DNA of 64,000 nt from CAVVAE01 sp963746185 (GTDB lineage: Bacteria; Actinomycetota; Actinomycetes; Propionibacteriales; Nocardioidaceae): the NCBI GenBank assembly GCA_963746185.1, contig CAVVAE010000004.1:1860001-1924000 (forward strand), given 5' to 3'. Position 1 is the first letter of the stretch; the number at the start of each line of letters is the position of its first letter. The notes beneath the pieces are model-generated. The model searched no databases. It was not told where the DNA came from and saw only the letters and a list, made by a program, of their open reading frames with translations. Positions 52,907 through 61,575 of the stretch are shown here, piece after piece. Made by a program: the position numbers and the translations under genes.

Positions 52907-53773
52907 ATGAGCACTTCTGGGATGAAGCGGGGCTTCGTCGTTCCGTTCGGTGACGCGCGTGAGTTTTCCGAGCTCGCAGCGTTAGGTGAGCAGCACGGGT
53001 GGGATGGCGTTTTCACGTGGGAGGCACTCTGGGGTGTCGATGCCTGGGTGACGTTGGCGGCGGCCGCGATGGCCACGGAAACCATCAGGCTCGGCACCTT
53101 GCTCACCCCTGTCGCACGCGTCAAGCCTTGGGATCTCGCTACCAAGGTCCGCACGGTCGACACCCTGAGCAGCGGACGCGTCATCCTCAGCGCTGGGTTG
53201 GGCGCCCTGCATCCTGGCTGGCTCGCCTTTGAAGCCGACGAAGGACGACGCACCCGCGTCGAAAAGCTCGAGGAGTGCCTCGCCATCTACGCCGGGCTGA
53301 TGCGCGGACAACCCTTCGCGTACGACGGCAAGCACTACACCGTGACGCCAACAGACTTCATGCTGCCCGACCCACCTGTGCAGCAACCCCGTCCGCCGGT
53401 GTGGGTCGTCGGTGCCCACATGGTCGGCCGGGAACAACAGCCGTCACTCGCGCGTGCCGCGAAATGGGACGGACTGCTTCCCCAGGTGGTTGAGGGGAAC
53501 GCTCGCAGCAAGGCCAAGCAGCTCCAGAGTTTCGCCAATGTTGTCAGCGTGATGAAGCAGCTGCGGGAGGACGCCGGGCTCCCTTGGGACGGCTACGACG
53601 TGGTCGTCGAGGCCGACAGCAGCGGTGAGTTCGTGGAGCTCGAGCCGGCGGAGCCGGCGGCTTGGGCAGATGCCGGCGCGACGTGGTGGGTCGAGAGTTG
53701 GTGGAGCCTCGAAGCCGGAGATGCCGGCGCGGCCGAAATGCGCAGGCGCATCACGGCCGGTCCTCCCACGTGA
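52907..53773 (+). CDS. LLM class flavin-dependent oxidoreductase
   Basis: 288 residues, bacterial luciferase-like barrel: GFVVPFGDAREFSELAALGE, GVFTWEALWGVDAWVTLAAA, IRLGTLLTPVARVKPWDLA and LSSGRVILSAGLG. It uses FMN or F420; which one is not clear. Substrate unknown. The frame contains a TTA codon (52982-52984). Start ATG 52907 or 52922. It converges on the flippase gene with 6 bases between stops. Confidence 0.85.
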   Translation: MSTSGMKRGFVVPFGDAREFSELAALGEQHGWDGVFTWEALWGVDAWVTLAAAAMATETIRLGTLLTPVARVKPWDLATKVRTVDTLSSGRVILSAGLGALHPGWLAFEADEGRRTRVEKLEECLAIYAGLMRGQPFAYDGKHYTVTPTDFMLPDPPVQQPRPPVWVVGAHMVGREQQPSLARAAKWDGLLPQVVEGNARSKAKQLQSFANVVSVMKQLREDAGLPWDGYDVVVEADSSGEFVELEPAEPAAWADAGATWWVESWWSLEAGDAGAAEMRRRITAGPPT

Positions 53774-53779
53774 ACGGTC

Positions 53780-55342
53780 TCAGGCCGACGCCGGATCCTT
53801 TGGGGCGCGTCCTCGACGACGTACGGCGACCAACGCGTTGAGCTGCAACGGCCCGCGCAGACGCCACAAGCCGATCGAGTAGAGCACGCCCGAGCAGACG
53901 AGCCCGACCAGCAGGCCCGTCAGGGAGTTGTCCAGCAGCAGTCGGGCGAGACCGAGCGGCAGCAGGCACGTCACTACGGCGAGTCCGCCCGCCAGCGCCG
54001 TGACTCGGCCCAGCGGGTGCAGCCCAATGGCGATCACGACCTGCACGAGCGCAAGAACATTGCGGATGACGATGGCGGCTGACCAACCGATGGCCGCACC
54101 CATCACGCCATGCGACGGGATCAGCCAGATGTCGACACCCAACTGAACGGTGAGCGCGACGATCATGTTGAGCATGTTCCAGAGCGTCTTGCCCGCCATC
54201 GCCAACACCATCTCGACCATGCCGCAGGCCGTGCTGAACAACATGGCGAGGGCCAGCAGGACGAGCACGTCTGACCCTGTTGAATAGCCCGCACCGAAGA
54301 CCTGCAACAGCACCGAGCCGAACAGCAGCATCGTGAGGTACAGCGGCCACGTGAGGATCATGAGCCAGGCCGTGGAAACCTGGTAGATCTGGCGCGCCTC
54401 CGACCGGTTCTCGAGCGCCAGCGACTCCGCCATCTTCGGCTGGGCCGCCAGCGAGATAGCGTTGTTGCCGAACTGACCCACGACGACAAAGCGGGTGGCG
54501 GCTGTGTAGATGGCAGCCTCGACGGCCCCGGCCAACGCTGCGACGAGCACGATGTCGAACCGTTGCATGATGACCTGAGCGACACTCGTCAGTGCGCGAG
54601 GGGCGCTGTAGCGCCAGAAGTCACCCGTCACGTTCACGACGGGTTCATCGGCACCTGTACGCCGGTCAACCTGGCTGAGTAGCCGACGCCACCACACCCA
54701 GGCCAGCACTGCCGCGGGGACATAGGGGAGTCCCCAGGCGGCTCCCATCGCCAGGTTCGAACCCGCGAGGGCAACACCCGCCACGAGCACCAGCTGAAGG
54801 AGCGGGCGACCGATAAGTTCGACGGTCGCGTAGGGGCGCATCGTTCCGAAGCCGCGCGTCGCGGCCAGCACGACCATCTCAAAGGCGGCGAACGGAATGA
54901 AGGCTGCCAGGATGCGAAGGTAGTCGGTTGTTGTCTCGACGTGTTCGCTGCTGATGAGCTCGGCGATTTGAGGGGCGGCCACCAGCATCACCGCGGAGAG
55001 CGCCACGGCGACCGCGACGACCGGCCGCAGCGCAACCCGGAGATAGGTGGAGATGAGCTGGTGTCGCTCCTGCGCTCGGGCCCGGGGCAGGAAGTACACC
55101 AACCCTGTCTGGGTGCCAAGTTGACCGATGGCGTTGGCCAGCAGGAACAGCGACGTGGTCGCAAAGAAGATCCCGGCGTCCGCAGGCACGAGCGAGCGGG
55201 TCACCACGATGGTGAGACCGAACGTGGCCACGGCGGTCACCGCGACGCCGACGAGGTTGGCTGTCACGCCTCTGGCAAGTCGTCCTAGGGCGGGTCGCGG
55301 CGCGGCGTCCGAACCCAGCACGCCCTCACCGGCTGTGCTCAT
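53780..55342 (-). CDS. Polysaccharide flippase (Wzx/MATE-like oligosaccharide transporter)
   Basis: About 520 residues, around 12-14 hydrophobic segments. Features of the MVF/Wzx superfamily: ARGVTANLVGVAVTAVATFG, VTRSLVPADAGIFFATTSLF, and VFGAGYSTGSDVLVLLALAM (compare FGxxY of Wzx). It should move lipid-linked glycan units across the membrane. Last gene of a minus-strand operon; its ATG overlaps the stop of the kinase-like gene (ATGA). Confidence 0.85.
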   Translation of the reverse strand: MSTAGEGVLGSDAAPRPALGRLARGVTANLVGVAVTAVATFGLTIVVTRSLVPADAGIFFATTSLFLLANAIGQLGTQTGLVYFLPRARAQERHQLISTYLRVALRPVVAVAVALSAVMLVAAPQIAELISSEHVETTTDYLRILAAFIPFAAFEMVVLAATRGFGTMRPYATVELIGRPLLQLVLVAGVALAGSNLAMGAAWGLPYVPAAVLAWVWWRRLLSQVDRRTGADEPVVNVTGDFWRYSAPRALTSVAQVIMQRFDIVLVAALAGAVEAAIYTAATRFVVVGQFGNNAISLAAQPKMAESLALENRSEARQIYQVSTAWLMILTWPLYLTMLLFGSVLLQVFGAGYSTGSDVLVLLALAMLFSTACGMVEMVLAMAGKTLWNMLNMIVALTVQLGVDIWLIPSHGVMGAAIGWSAAIVIRNVLALVQVVIAIGLHPLGRVTALAGGLAVVTCLLPLGLARLLLDNSLTGLLVGLVCSGVLYSIGLWRLRGPLQLNALVAVRRRGRAPKDPASA

Positions 55343-56589
55343 CTGCCCTCGGAGATTGCGTGCAACTGCCTTTCGAGCGCGACCGACAGCCAACTGTCGA
55401 GGTTGCCCATCCGGGTGCCCGCCTCGTCCTCACCGTCGTGCAGGTAGCGGGCGGAGATGTCGACGACATACAAGAGCATGACGAGCGCGGCGACCTCGGG
55501 CCGGACGCCGAAGGGTGCCAGCAGGGCAGCCGCCTCTTGTCCGGTGTTCTTGACGGCTGTGTCAGGCGACTGGTTGTCGGAGACGACCTTGACCTGGATG
55601 CTGAAATGCAGAGCGTCGTAGCCCAAGGGAACGGCGTCGTCGTACTGCTCCCAGTCCCACACACCGAGGCGTTCGGAAGACGCCGCCATATTCCAGGGTG
55701 CCCAGTCGCCATGCCACGCGCCGAAGTCGAGCGAAACGTCGGGAACGAGGTCCGCGATCTCTTTCACCGTCTGGGTGAGCGATTCGGCGTACGAGGAAGC
55801 GGGTAGCTGCCCGACTCGATCACAGAGCCTTCGCCAGTAGCCGCTCTCGGTGACACGTGTCTGTTCGAGCGCGTTCGACGAGGCGAGTTCGAGCATGGCG
55901 TCGGTGAGGAGCGAGGGGCTTATCTTCCCTTGCCGGGATCCCGAAAGGGGCTCCTGCACAAGCACCTCGAGTCCATGCCAGGTTCCGTGATGGAGCACCG
56001 ACGGCAAAGTCAACCAATTCCACGATTGCTGACTGAGACGGGCGAGGGTTTCCCCTTCTGTGCGCACCAGCTCTTGCGTCAGTGGGTTCGTTCCGATCTT
56101 CGCGAATCCCAACGTATGACCGCGGGGGCTGAGAAGTTGAAGCACCGGCTTCTGGATGGCCCTGTTCGGCCCGACGTAGAGGCTCACCAAGACATCGCGC
56201 TCGAGCACAGCGGACAGATAGCTCTCGATGCCGGAGTCGGTTCCGTGTGATGACGTGCTGACGTCGATCCGGTCAGGAAGCAGGTCAGCAAGACCAACTT
56301 GTGCGCCCAGCGCGAGTAGTTGCATCTTGAGCCGAGTGCGGGTGTTGGCCGAGGTCTTGTAGTGACGCAATCCGGCGGCCGTCACTCGGCGTGGACGCAG
56401 CGGCAGCACAAGGGTTGGTCGTCGCGCATTCGGCACGACCACATACGCGTTGCGGGCAGCGGCCCGTTGTGTTGCGCCCGCTTCAGCGACGGTGGCCGGC
56501 CACAGTGCCTCGGCGACGGACTTGAGGTACTTCTGCCGTTCGTCACTGGGTGGGGGTGTCGTCGGGCTGGTCCGTCGTCGCTCGCTCAT
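55339..56589 (-). CDS. Phosphotransferase (APH-fold) family protein of the polysaccharide locus
   Basis: 416 residues, no membrane segment. The C-terminal half has the kinase catalytic pattern of the aminoglycoside/choline phosphotransferase fold: FGAWHGDWAPWNM (H-G-D-x4-N) and VWDWEQYDDAVP (metal Asp). The N-lobe is less clear (GHTLGFAKIGTNPLTQELV may hold the ATP Lys). The first about 130 residues are not recognised. Overlaps both neighbours by 4 bases. A kinase for a sugar, lipid or other glycan precursor is inferred. Confidence 0.7.
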   Translation of the reverse strand: MSERRRTSPTTPPPSDERQKYLKSVAEALWPATVAEAGATQRAAARNAYVVVPNARRPTLVLPLRPRRVTAAGLRHYKTSANTRTRLKMQLLALGAQVGLADLLPDRIDVSTSSHGTDSGIESYLSAVLERDVLVSLYVGPNRAIQKPVLQLLSPRGHTLGFAKIGTNPLTQELVRTEGETLARLSQQSWNWLTLPSVLHHGTWHGLEVLVQEPLSGSRQGKISPSLLTDAMLELASSNALEQTRVTESGYWRRLCDRVGQLPASSYAESLTQTVKEIADLVPDVSLDFGAWHGDWAPWNMAASSERLGVWDWEQYDDAVPLGYDALHFSIQVKVVSDNQSPDTAVKNTGQEAAALLAPFGVRPEVAALVMLLYVVDISARYLHDGEDEAGTRMGNLDSWLSVALERQLHAISEGR

Positions 56590-58256
56590 GAATCCCGGGC
56601 CGAGACAGCCTCGGCGCTGGACCGGTCTGCGTCAGCCTGATCGCCTTCCTCGGCTGGCGGCTCAGGATCGTTGTCGTTCGCGTTGGACTTTTTCCCAGTG
56701 TCGACGGGCGACTTGGTCTTTGGCGGCTTCGTGGAATCCTTCGCTGGCGGAGGTGCCGGCTCGTCTGGCGACGACTTCGAGGAGGAGCCAGGTGGCGGGA
56801 CCGTGATCGCCCCGATGATCTCGATCCTCGCGCGACGTGCTCGCTCGAGAGCCGATATCAGCCGGGCATGGGTGTCGCGGCGGTTGGCGAGAACGAGGAT
56901 GACTCCTTCGGAGGCTGCCGTGGCGGCGCCGTTCTCGGGCGTCCCTGCCGGAGGCGCTGCGACGACAACGAAGTCGGTTCGCCTCCGCAGCCTCGAGACC
57001 AGGGTCTTGAGGGCTGCGCCGGCGTAGTGCTCGCGCATGCCGACCGGATCGCTTCCGGCCGGAAGCACCTTCAGGCCATGGGTCTGCGTCAAGCGCGGAC
57101 TCTCGGCGTTCTTGTCACCGAGGAGATCGGAGACCCCAGGAAACTCGTCGACCTTGAGGAGCGGCGCGACCTTGGCTCCGTCGACGGTGGCGTCGACGAC
57201 CGTGACGTCATACCCGGCGCCGACCAGCGAAAGGCCCAGGTTGACGGCGACGAGGCTGACGTTGACGTCGGTGGAGAGGCCCGACAAGACGACCGTCGAC
57301 GGCGGGCTGGTGGTGGCCAGCAGGCCGGCCCGGGCCATCCGGTAGGCCTCGCGGATGGGGTCGTCCGCATCGCGATTCGAAATCAGCCGGGGACCCAGTT
57401 TTCGCTTCCGCGAGAGATCGGCGAGCAGCGGTACGCCGCCGATCGTCGAACCGCTCCCGACCCGGAGTCGATCGTCGCGCCGTTCGAGCCAGATGGCCAG
57501 CACCAAACCGAAGCCGATCCCGGCCATCCCCGCAGCCCCGATGAGGGCGATTTTGCTGAGCCCTGCTGCGGACTGGGGGAGTGCGGCAGGGGTGGTGACA
57601 GTGCCGGGGGTCGTGTCGATGGCTTCGGCGTTGCCAATAGCCTCGTCGAGCGAGGCTATCCGGCCGGCGAAGAGCTGCACCTGTGCCGCAGCCCCCGGAC
57701 GCGGGTTAATTTGCTCTGCTTGCCTGGACGCAGTGTCAAAGCCCTCCACTGCAGCGGCGCGCTGTCCGCGGAGGCTCTTGATCTGGCGGTCCTGGGTACG
57801 CTCGGCCTCCTGACTGCGGTAGATCAGGAATTGTTCGGCAAAGGCCTGGGCACCAGCCTGTGCCTCCGCGGGAGTGCCGGCGGTGAACTCGATCCTGAGG
57901 ATCTCGGTGTTGGCCGGGACAGAAGCCACGACGTCCGTTGTGCCGGCCTCGAATGACGTCCCGAGTTCCTCGTTGACGAGCTTGACGACCTCCGGCGACG
58001 TGACGAGCTGAGCCTCGGTCTCCATCGCAATGGTGATCTGCTGGCTGCTCTGGGTCGAGTCAGCAGACAGCGCATTTCCTGGAATCGGACGCAGCAGAGC
58101 CCTGGCGGCCGACGTGTACTCCGACGGGCGACCTGCGACGAGGGCGGCCGCTGCAACGGCGAAGAGCACCGCGACCAAGAGCACGAGCGGCCAGCGGCGG
58201 CGTATCGCGTCACGCACGATGTGCAATCGCACATCGCTTTCCGGCACGTAGTCCAC
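56586..58256 (-). CDS. Wzz chain-length determinant fused to a BY-kinase-like domain lacking Walker A
   Basis: 556 residues. TM1 (WPLVLLVAVLFAVAAAALV), extracytoplasmic Wzz part (about 50-245), TM2 (IALIGAAGMAGIGFGLVLAI), then a cytoplasmic ParA/BY-kinase-like domain. Where CpsD/Wzc kinases have GxxPGEGKST, this one reads LSGLSTDVNVSLVAVNLGLS: no Gly-Lys-Ser/Thr. The C-terminus is Pro/Lys/Ser-rich with no Tyr cluster. Probably a non-catalytic regulator of polymer length. GTG start (58256); ATGA overlap with the kinase-like gene. Confidence 0.8.
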   Translation of the reverse strand: MDYVPESDVRLHIVRDAIRRRWPLVLLVAVLFAVAAAALVAGRPSEYTSAARALLRPIPGNALSADSTQSSQQITIAMETEAQLVTSPEVVKLVNEELGTSFEAGTTDVVASVPANTEILRIEFTAGTPAEAQAGAQAFAEQFLIYRSQEAERTQDRQIKSLRGQRAAAVEGFDTASRQAEQINPRPGAAAQVQLFAGRIASLDEAIGNAEAIDTTPGTVTTPAALPQSAAGLSKIALIGAAGMAGIGFGLVLAIWLERRDDRLRVGSGSTIGGVPLLADLSRKRKLGPRLISNRDADDPIREAYRMARAGLLATTSPPSTVVLSGLSTDVNVSLVAVNLGLSLVGAGYDVTVVDATVDGAKVAPLLKVDEFPGVSDLLGDKNAESPRLTQTHGLKVLPAGSDPVGMREHYAGAALKTLVSRLRRRTDFVVVAAPPAGTPENGAATAASEGVILVLANRRDTHARLISALERARRARIEIIGAITVPPPGSSSKSSPDEPAPPPAKDSTKPPKTKSPVDTGKKSNANDNDPEPPAEEGDQADADRSSAEAVSARDS

Positions 58257-58393
58257 CAGAGTCTCTCCCTCGCACGTCCCGCCAACTCAGCAAGCATAGT
58301 TGGCCTAAGTCGAATAAGTGCCCACTTCGGGCCTGTCGTCCAAAGAAGCCCGGTGTCCTCTGAAGGAGACCCTGAGCCTCAGATGTGGCGGGC

Positions 58394-60604
58394 TCAGGTC
58401 GGAGCCCGCGCTCGTCGCAGCCGGGACGGTCGTGCCTGCGAGAGTCCGGGTCGCGCTTCCCGCGACGTCACGTGGACAACCCCTACGAACAGTCCCACCA
58501 AGAAACCGGTGACCAGGGCAACATTCCAGCGGTCGTGGACGTCGCGGACATGGATCGGCCGCACCACCTCCCCCGGATCGACGGGAAGACTCTCGACCGT
58601 GGAAATGCTGGACTCGACGTCGTTCACCTCAAGGCTGAGGGCGTAGCGTTTGTCCAGCAGAAAGCTGGGGGGCCCCAGGCCGTTGCCGGAGAGCGCCGTA
58701 ATCGACGCCTCGTTTCTCGCCACGGCGAGAGAGAGATTGTCAGCCTTCTCTTTGAGTTCTTGTAGCGCCTTCGACTGGCGGGTCTCGAGGTCTCCTCCTC
58801 GGATCTCCAGCACCTTGTCGGATGCCACCGCCATCCCCACCCGGGCGGTGGTGGCGTTGTCCGCACGAAGCGTCAGCTTGAGGACCCGGGTGTTGGGGAA
58901 GGCAGACACGGCGAGTGATCGGGCCACCGCGGGAACTGGCATCCCGGTGGCTTTGCTCACGGCCTCGAGGACGCGCGCGCCAGAGGCAATCTGGGCGGCC
59001 GTGTCCAGCGTTTCGGGGCGCTTGCTGGCATTGGGGTAGACCGGGTCGGCTCGCAGCCAGATCGACACGGCGGCGACCGACGGTGTCCCTTGGTAGTACT
59101 GCCAGAATCCACCGACGACAGCACCCAGACTTGCCCAGCACACGAGGATCACGAGAGGGCGCCGAATAGCGTCACGTCGCCTCCGCGGGGGCGGCTGGGA
59201 GGGTACGAAGGCGGGGACGTAGGCCTCGGTTGGCGGTGTCGACGCTCTCCACATCAGCCCAACGCCCGCCATCACGCAGAAGATTGCCGGGTGGATCGCG
59301 TTGTAGAACGGCATCGTCGCGAAGTGCGAGACGAGAACGCACAGGCCGACCGTGACGTATCTGTTGTGCACGCGCAGATAACGCACGAACTGCAGACCGA
59401 AGAAGCCGAGGTACAGCGACAGACCGAGGAAGCCCTGGGTGAACATGACGAGCCACAACTGGCCCTGGGTTCCCAACGACGGTGGGGCACACAGCGGGCA
59501 GGCCTCCGATGCCCCGCCGGCGATCGAGTCAAAGCTTCCTTGCACGTCGCGCGTCGTACCCACGCCGACAAAGGGGGATGTGGCGAGCACCCCGTCAAAC
59601 GTCGCCGTCCCCAGGTTGGAGCGGGTGCTGTCGCTCTGGGAATCTCCTGAGACCTTGCCTTCCACCACGCCAGCCAGCGGCGTCAGCGCCACGACAGCGA
59701 CCAGCACAGTCATGCCACCCAGCAGCGACGCCAACAGGCGAACATGTCCGGCTGCCACGGACCGCACTGTCACGAACAGAGCCATCGCGATCAAGGCCAG
59801 CCACAACCCACGGTTCTCCGATTGGATGACGGGCACCATGCTGGCGAGGAAGATCAGTGGGCCCACAGTTCGCCGCCACCCGGCATCCCTTCCGAACCAG
59901 GAGGCCACGAAGAAGGGCAGCACGCAGGCGTAGACCACGCCCCAGTCGTTCGTGTAGGGGAAGGGGGCGCTTGGTCTCGGGTTCAGAACGCCTTCGGCGG
60001 TGTAGAGCTGTGCCACGGACGGGTGAATCAGGTCACGGACGAAAGGAATGGTGTCGATCCGCGCTGGTAGCAAGATCTCCAGGAGAGAGGGGAACTGGAG
60101 CATCGGCATAAGGATGCCGAGCAATCCGCCCGCGGTCAGCGTCACGAACAGCCAGCTGATCGTCCGGCAGATGTCGATCGTCTTCAGTTCTCGCCGGAGG
60201 TTGCCGATGTAGAGCATCACGACGGTTGCCGACAAATACCAAGTGAGCCGGTAGGCCCAGGTGACGTAGCGCGTGTTCGACGCGCCGGGGACCGCTCCGA
60301 CCACGTTGACCTGCAGGAGGACCACCCCGACAACGACGAACGCCAGGAAGAGCATCCAGAGGGAGAAGCCGCGAGGAACTCTGATGTGACGGCGATGCAG
60401 CAGTTCCAACGCCATGACCAGCGCTGCTGCGAAGCAGGCGAGCTCCGTCGCGCCGATGACCCACCAGAGCGGATAACCGATGAACAGAACCTTCAGTGGC
60501 CAGCCCGGGCCCAGCAACCGCCGTCGACTACTCGGGTCCGGCATCGGGTGGCCAACACCGGGGAGAATTGGGGTCTCCCGCGGGGTACGGGTCGCCACAG
60601 ACAC
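58394..60604 (-). CDS. O-antigen ligase/Wzy-like polymerase with C-terminal Wzz-like tail
   Basis: About 736 residues. Residues about 30-450 are a multi-spanning protein with the O-antigen ligase/polymerase pattern (PYTNDWGVVYACVLPFFVAS, SENRGLWLALIAMALFV, then a large loop). After about 470 comes TM (PLVILVCWASLGAVVGGFW), a soluble coiled-coil region (QELKEKADNLSLAVARNEAS) and a last TM (VALVTGFLVGLFVGVVHVTS), the layout of Wzz. GTG 60604 fits GGAGG upstream. First gene of the minus-strand operon; 137 bases precede the next gene. Confidence 0.78.
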   Translation of the reverse strand: MSVATRTPRETPILPGVGHPMPDPSSRRRLLGPGWPLKVLFIGYPLWWVIGATELACFAAALVMALELLHRRHIRVPRGFSLWMLFLAFVVVGVVLLQVNVVGAVPGASNTRYVTWAYRLTWYLSATVVMLYIGNLRRELKTIDICRTISWLFVTLTAGGLLGILMPMLQFPSLLEILLPARIDTIPFVRDLIHPSVAQLYTAEGVLNPRPSAPFPYTNDWGVVYACVLPFFVASWFGRDAGWRRTVGPLIFLASMVPVIQSENRGLWLALIAMALFVTVRSVAAGHVRLLASLLGGMTVLVAVVALTPLAGVVEGKVSGDSQSDSTRSNLGTATFDGVLATSPFVGVGTTRDVQGSFDSIAGGASEACPLCAPPSLGTQGQLWLVMFTQGFLGLSLYLGFFGLQFVRYLRVHNRYVTVGLCVLVSHFATMPFYNAIHPAIFCVMAGVGLMWRASTPPTEAYVPAFVPSQPPPRRRRDAIRRPLVILVCWASLGAVVGGFWQYYQGTPSVAAVSIWLRADPVYPNASKRPETLDTAAQIASGARVLEAVSKATGMPVPAVARSLAVSAFPNTRVLKLTLRADNATTARVGMAVASDKVLEIRGGDLETRQSKALQELKEKADNLSLAVARNEASITALSGNGLGPPSFLLDKRYALSLEVNDVESSISTVESLPVDPGEVVRPIHVRDVHDRWNVALVTGFLVGLFVGVVHVTSREARPGLSQARPSRLRRARAPT

Positions 60605-60757
60605 GATGCGCCCCTCCCTCTCCGAACCGCCTGAGCCTAACTCACTCGTCGGGTGTCTCGGACACAGAAGGCCAACTTCGCGAGTGTCGGCAACCACCCG
60701 GGCTAGAAAATCGGCAAACGGCTCTCAGGTCGCGAGGCGCGGAGATAGTTTGTTCGC

Positions 60758-61531
60758 GTGAACATGACACCAGCCGTGCGTAGCGGGATCTTCTACGGGG
60801 CGTGCCTGCTCGTCTGCGCCATGATCATTCGCCACGACTTCGCGGAGTTCCTGCCCGCTGGCCTCGCCACCCAAATCGGCCACAACCGGGAGGCCCTCGG
60901 CTTCGCCATCCTTATGTGCGCGACGATTCAGTGGTTCCGGCCATGGGCCGCACGTTCGCGCTACCCGATACCGATCGCGGCTGTCTACGGCCTGGCGCTC
61001 TGGATGTTCGGCTGGTGGCTGCTGAACCACTCGGGCTTTAGCTCGGACTACACGACCTTCAGCGAGTCGTTCTTCGCCGCGGGAGTGCTGGCCGTGTATG
61101 TCCAGCCGCCGCGGCCACTCCGGTGGGGTCCGTGGCTCACACCGTTGGTCTTCATCCTCATCGTGGTTTTCTTCAATACCAGCCTGGTGCTCGACCAGTC
61201 GGAGAACCTCGTCATGATCATGCTCGGACCGGTCGCGTTCGACCTGTTCGACCGCACCATCCTCGACCGTAACGCCAAGGATCAGCCGCGGCTTCGCCTG
61301 GCCTGGTGCATCTCCCTCGTCGTCGCCTGGTTTGTGTTCTGGAGGCTCGCCGGCGTGGTCCGGCCAGACCTTTCCGGGCCGATTGACTACGGCATCGACT
61401 ACGCCTACCGCTGCGCCGAGGCCTACTGGGGCATCCTCTTGGTGCACGTCTACTTCTCGTACTGGCTCGGCCGCGCTTGGCGCGACCGGCGTGACAACCC
61501 GACCGAGCGCGTCAAGAGTCTTGCGCACTGA
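60758..61531 (+). CDS. Integral membrane protein of unknown function
   Basis: 257 residues with about seven to eight hydrophobic segments (e.g. WLTPLVFILIVVFFNTSLVL, LAWCISLVVAWFVFWRLAGV). Aromatic-rich, basic C-terminus. No family recognised; it does not show acyltransferase-3 or GtrA signatures. Divergent from the Wzy-like gene, so probably part of the polysaccharide locus by position. Start GTG 60758, or ATG 60764. Confidence 0.65.
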   Translation: MNMTPAVRSGIFYGACLLVCAMIIRHDFAEFLPAGLATQIGHNREALGFAILMCATIQWFRPWAARSRYPIPIAAVYGLALWMFGWWLLNHSGFSSDYTTFSESFFAAGVLAVYVQPPRPLRWGPWLTPLVFILIVVFFNTSLVLDQSENLVMIMLGPVAFDLFDRTILDRNAKDQPRLRLAWCISLVVAWFVFWRLAGVVRPDLSGPIDYGIDYAYRCAEAYWGILLVHVYFSYWLGRAWRDRRDNPTERVKSLAH

Positions 61532-61575
61532 CCTTCGCCGGTAGTCGCCCTACGTCGGGCAACAACGCGAAACGT

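Noticed and set aside
60653..60665. GTGTC-TCG-GACAC dyad upstream of the Wzy-Wzz fusion gene as operator
   Set aside because: Short arms and no adjacent regulator gene; chance is likely in GC-rich DNA.
60725..61528. Minus-strand frame of 267 codons opposite the unknown membrane protein
   Set aside because: Charged low-complexity translation without domain; the plus-strand frame has clear hydrophobic segments.
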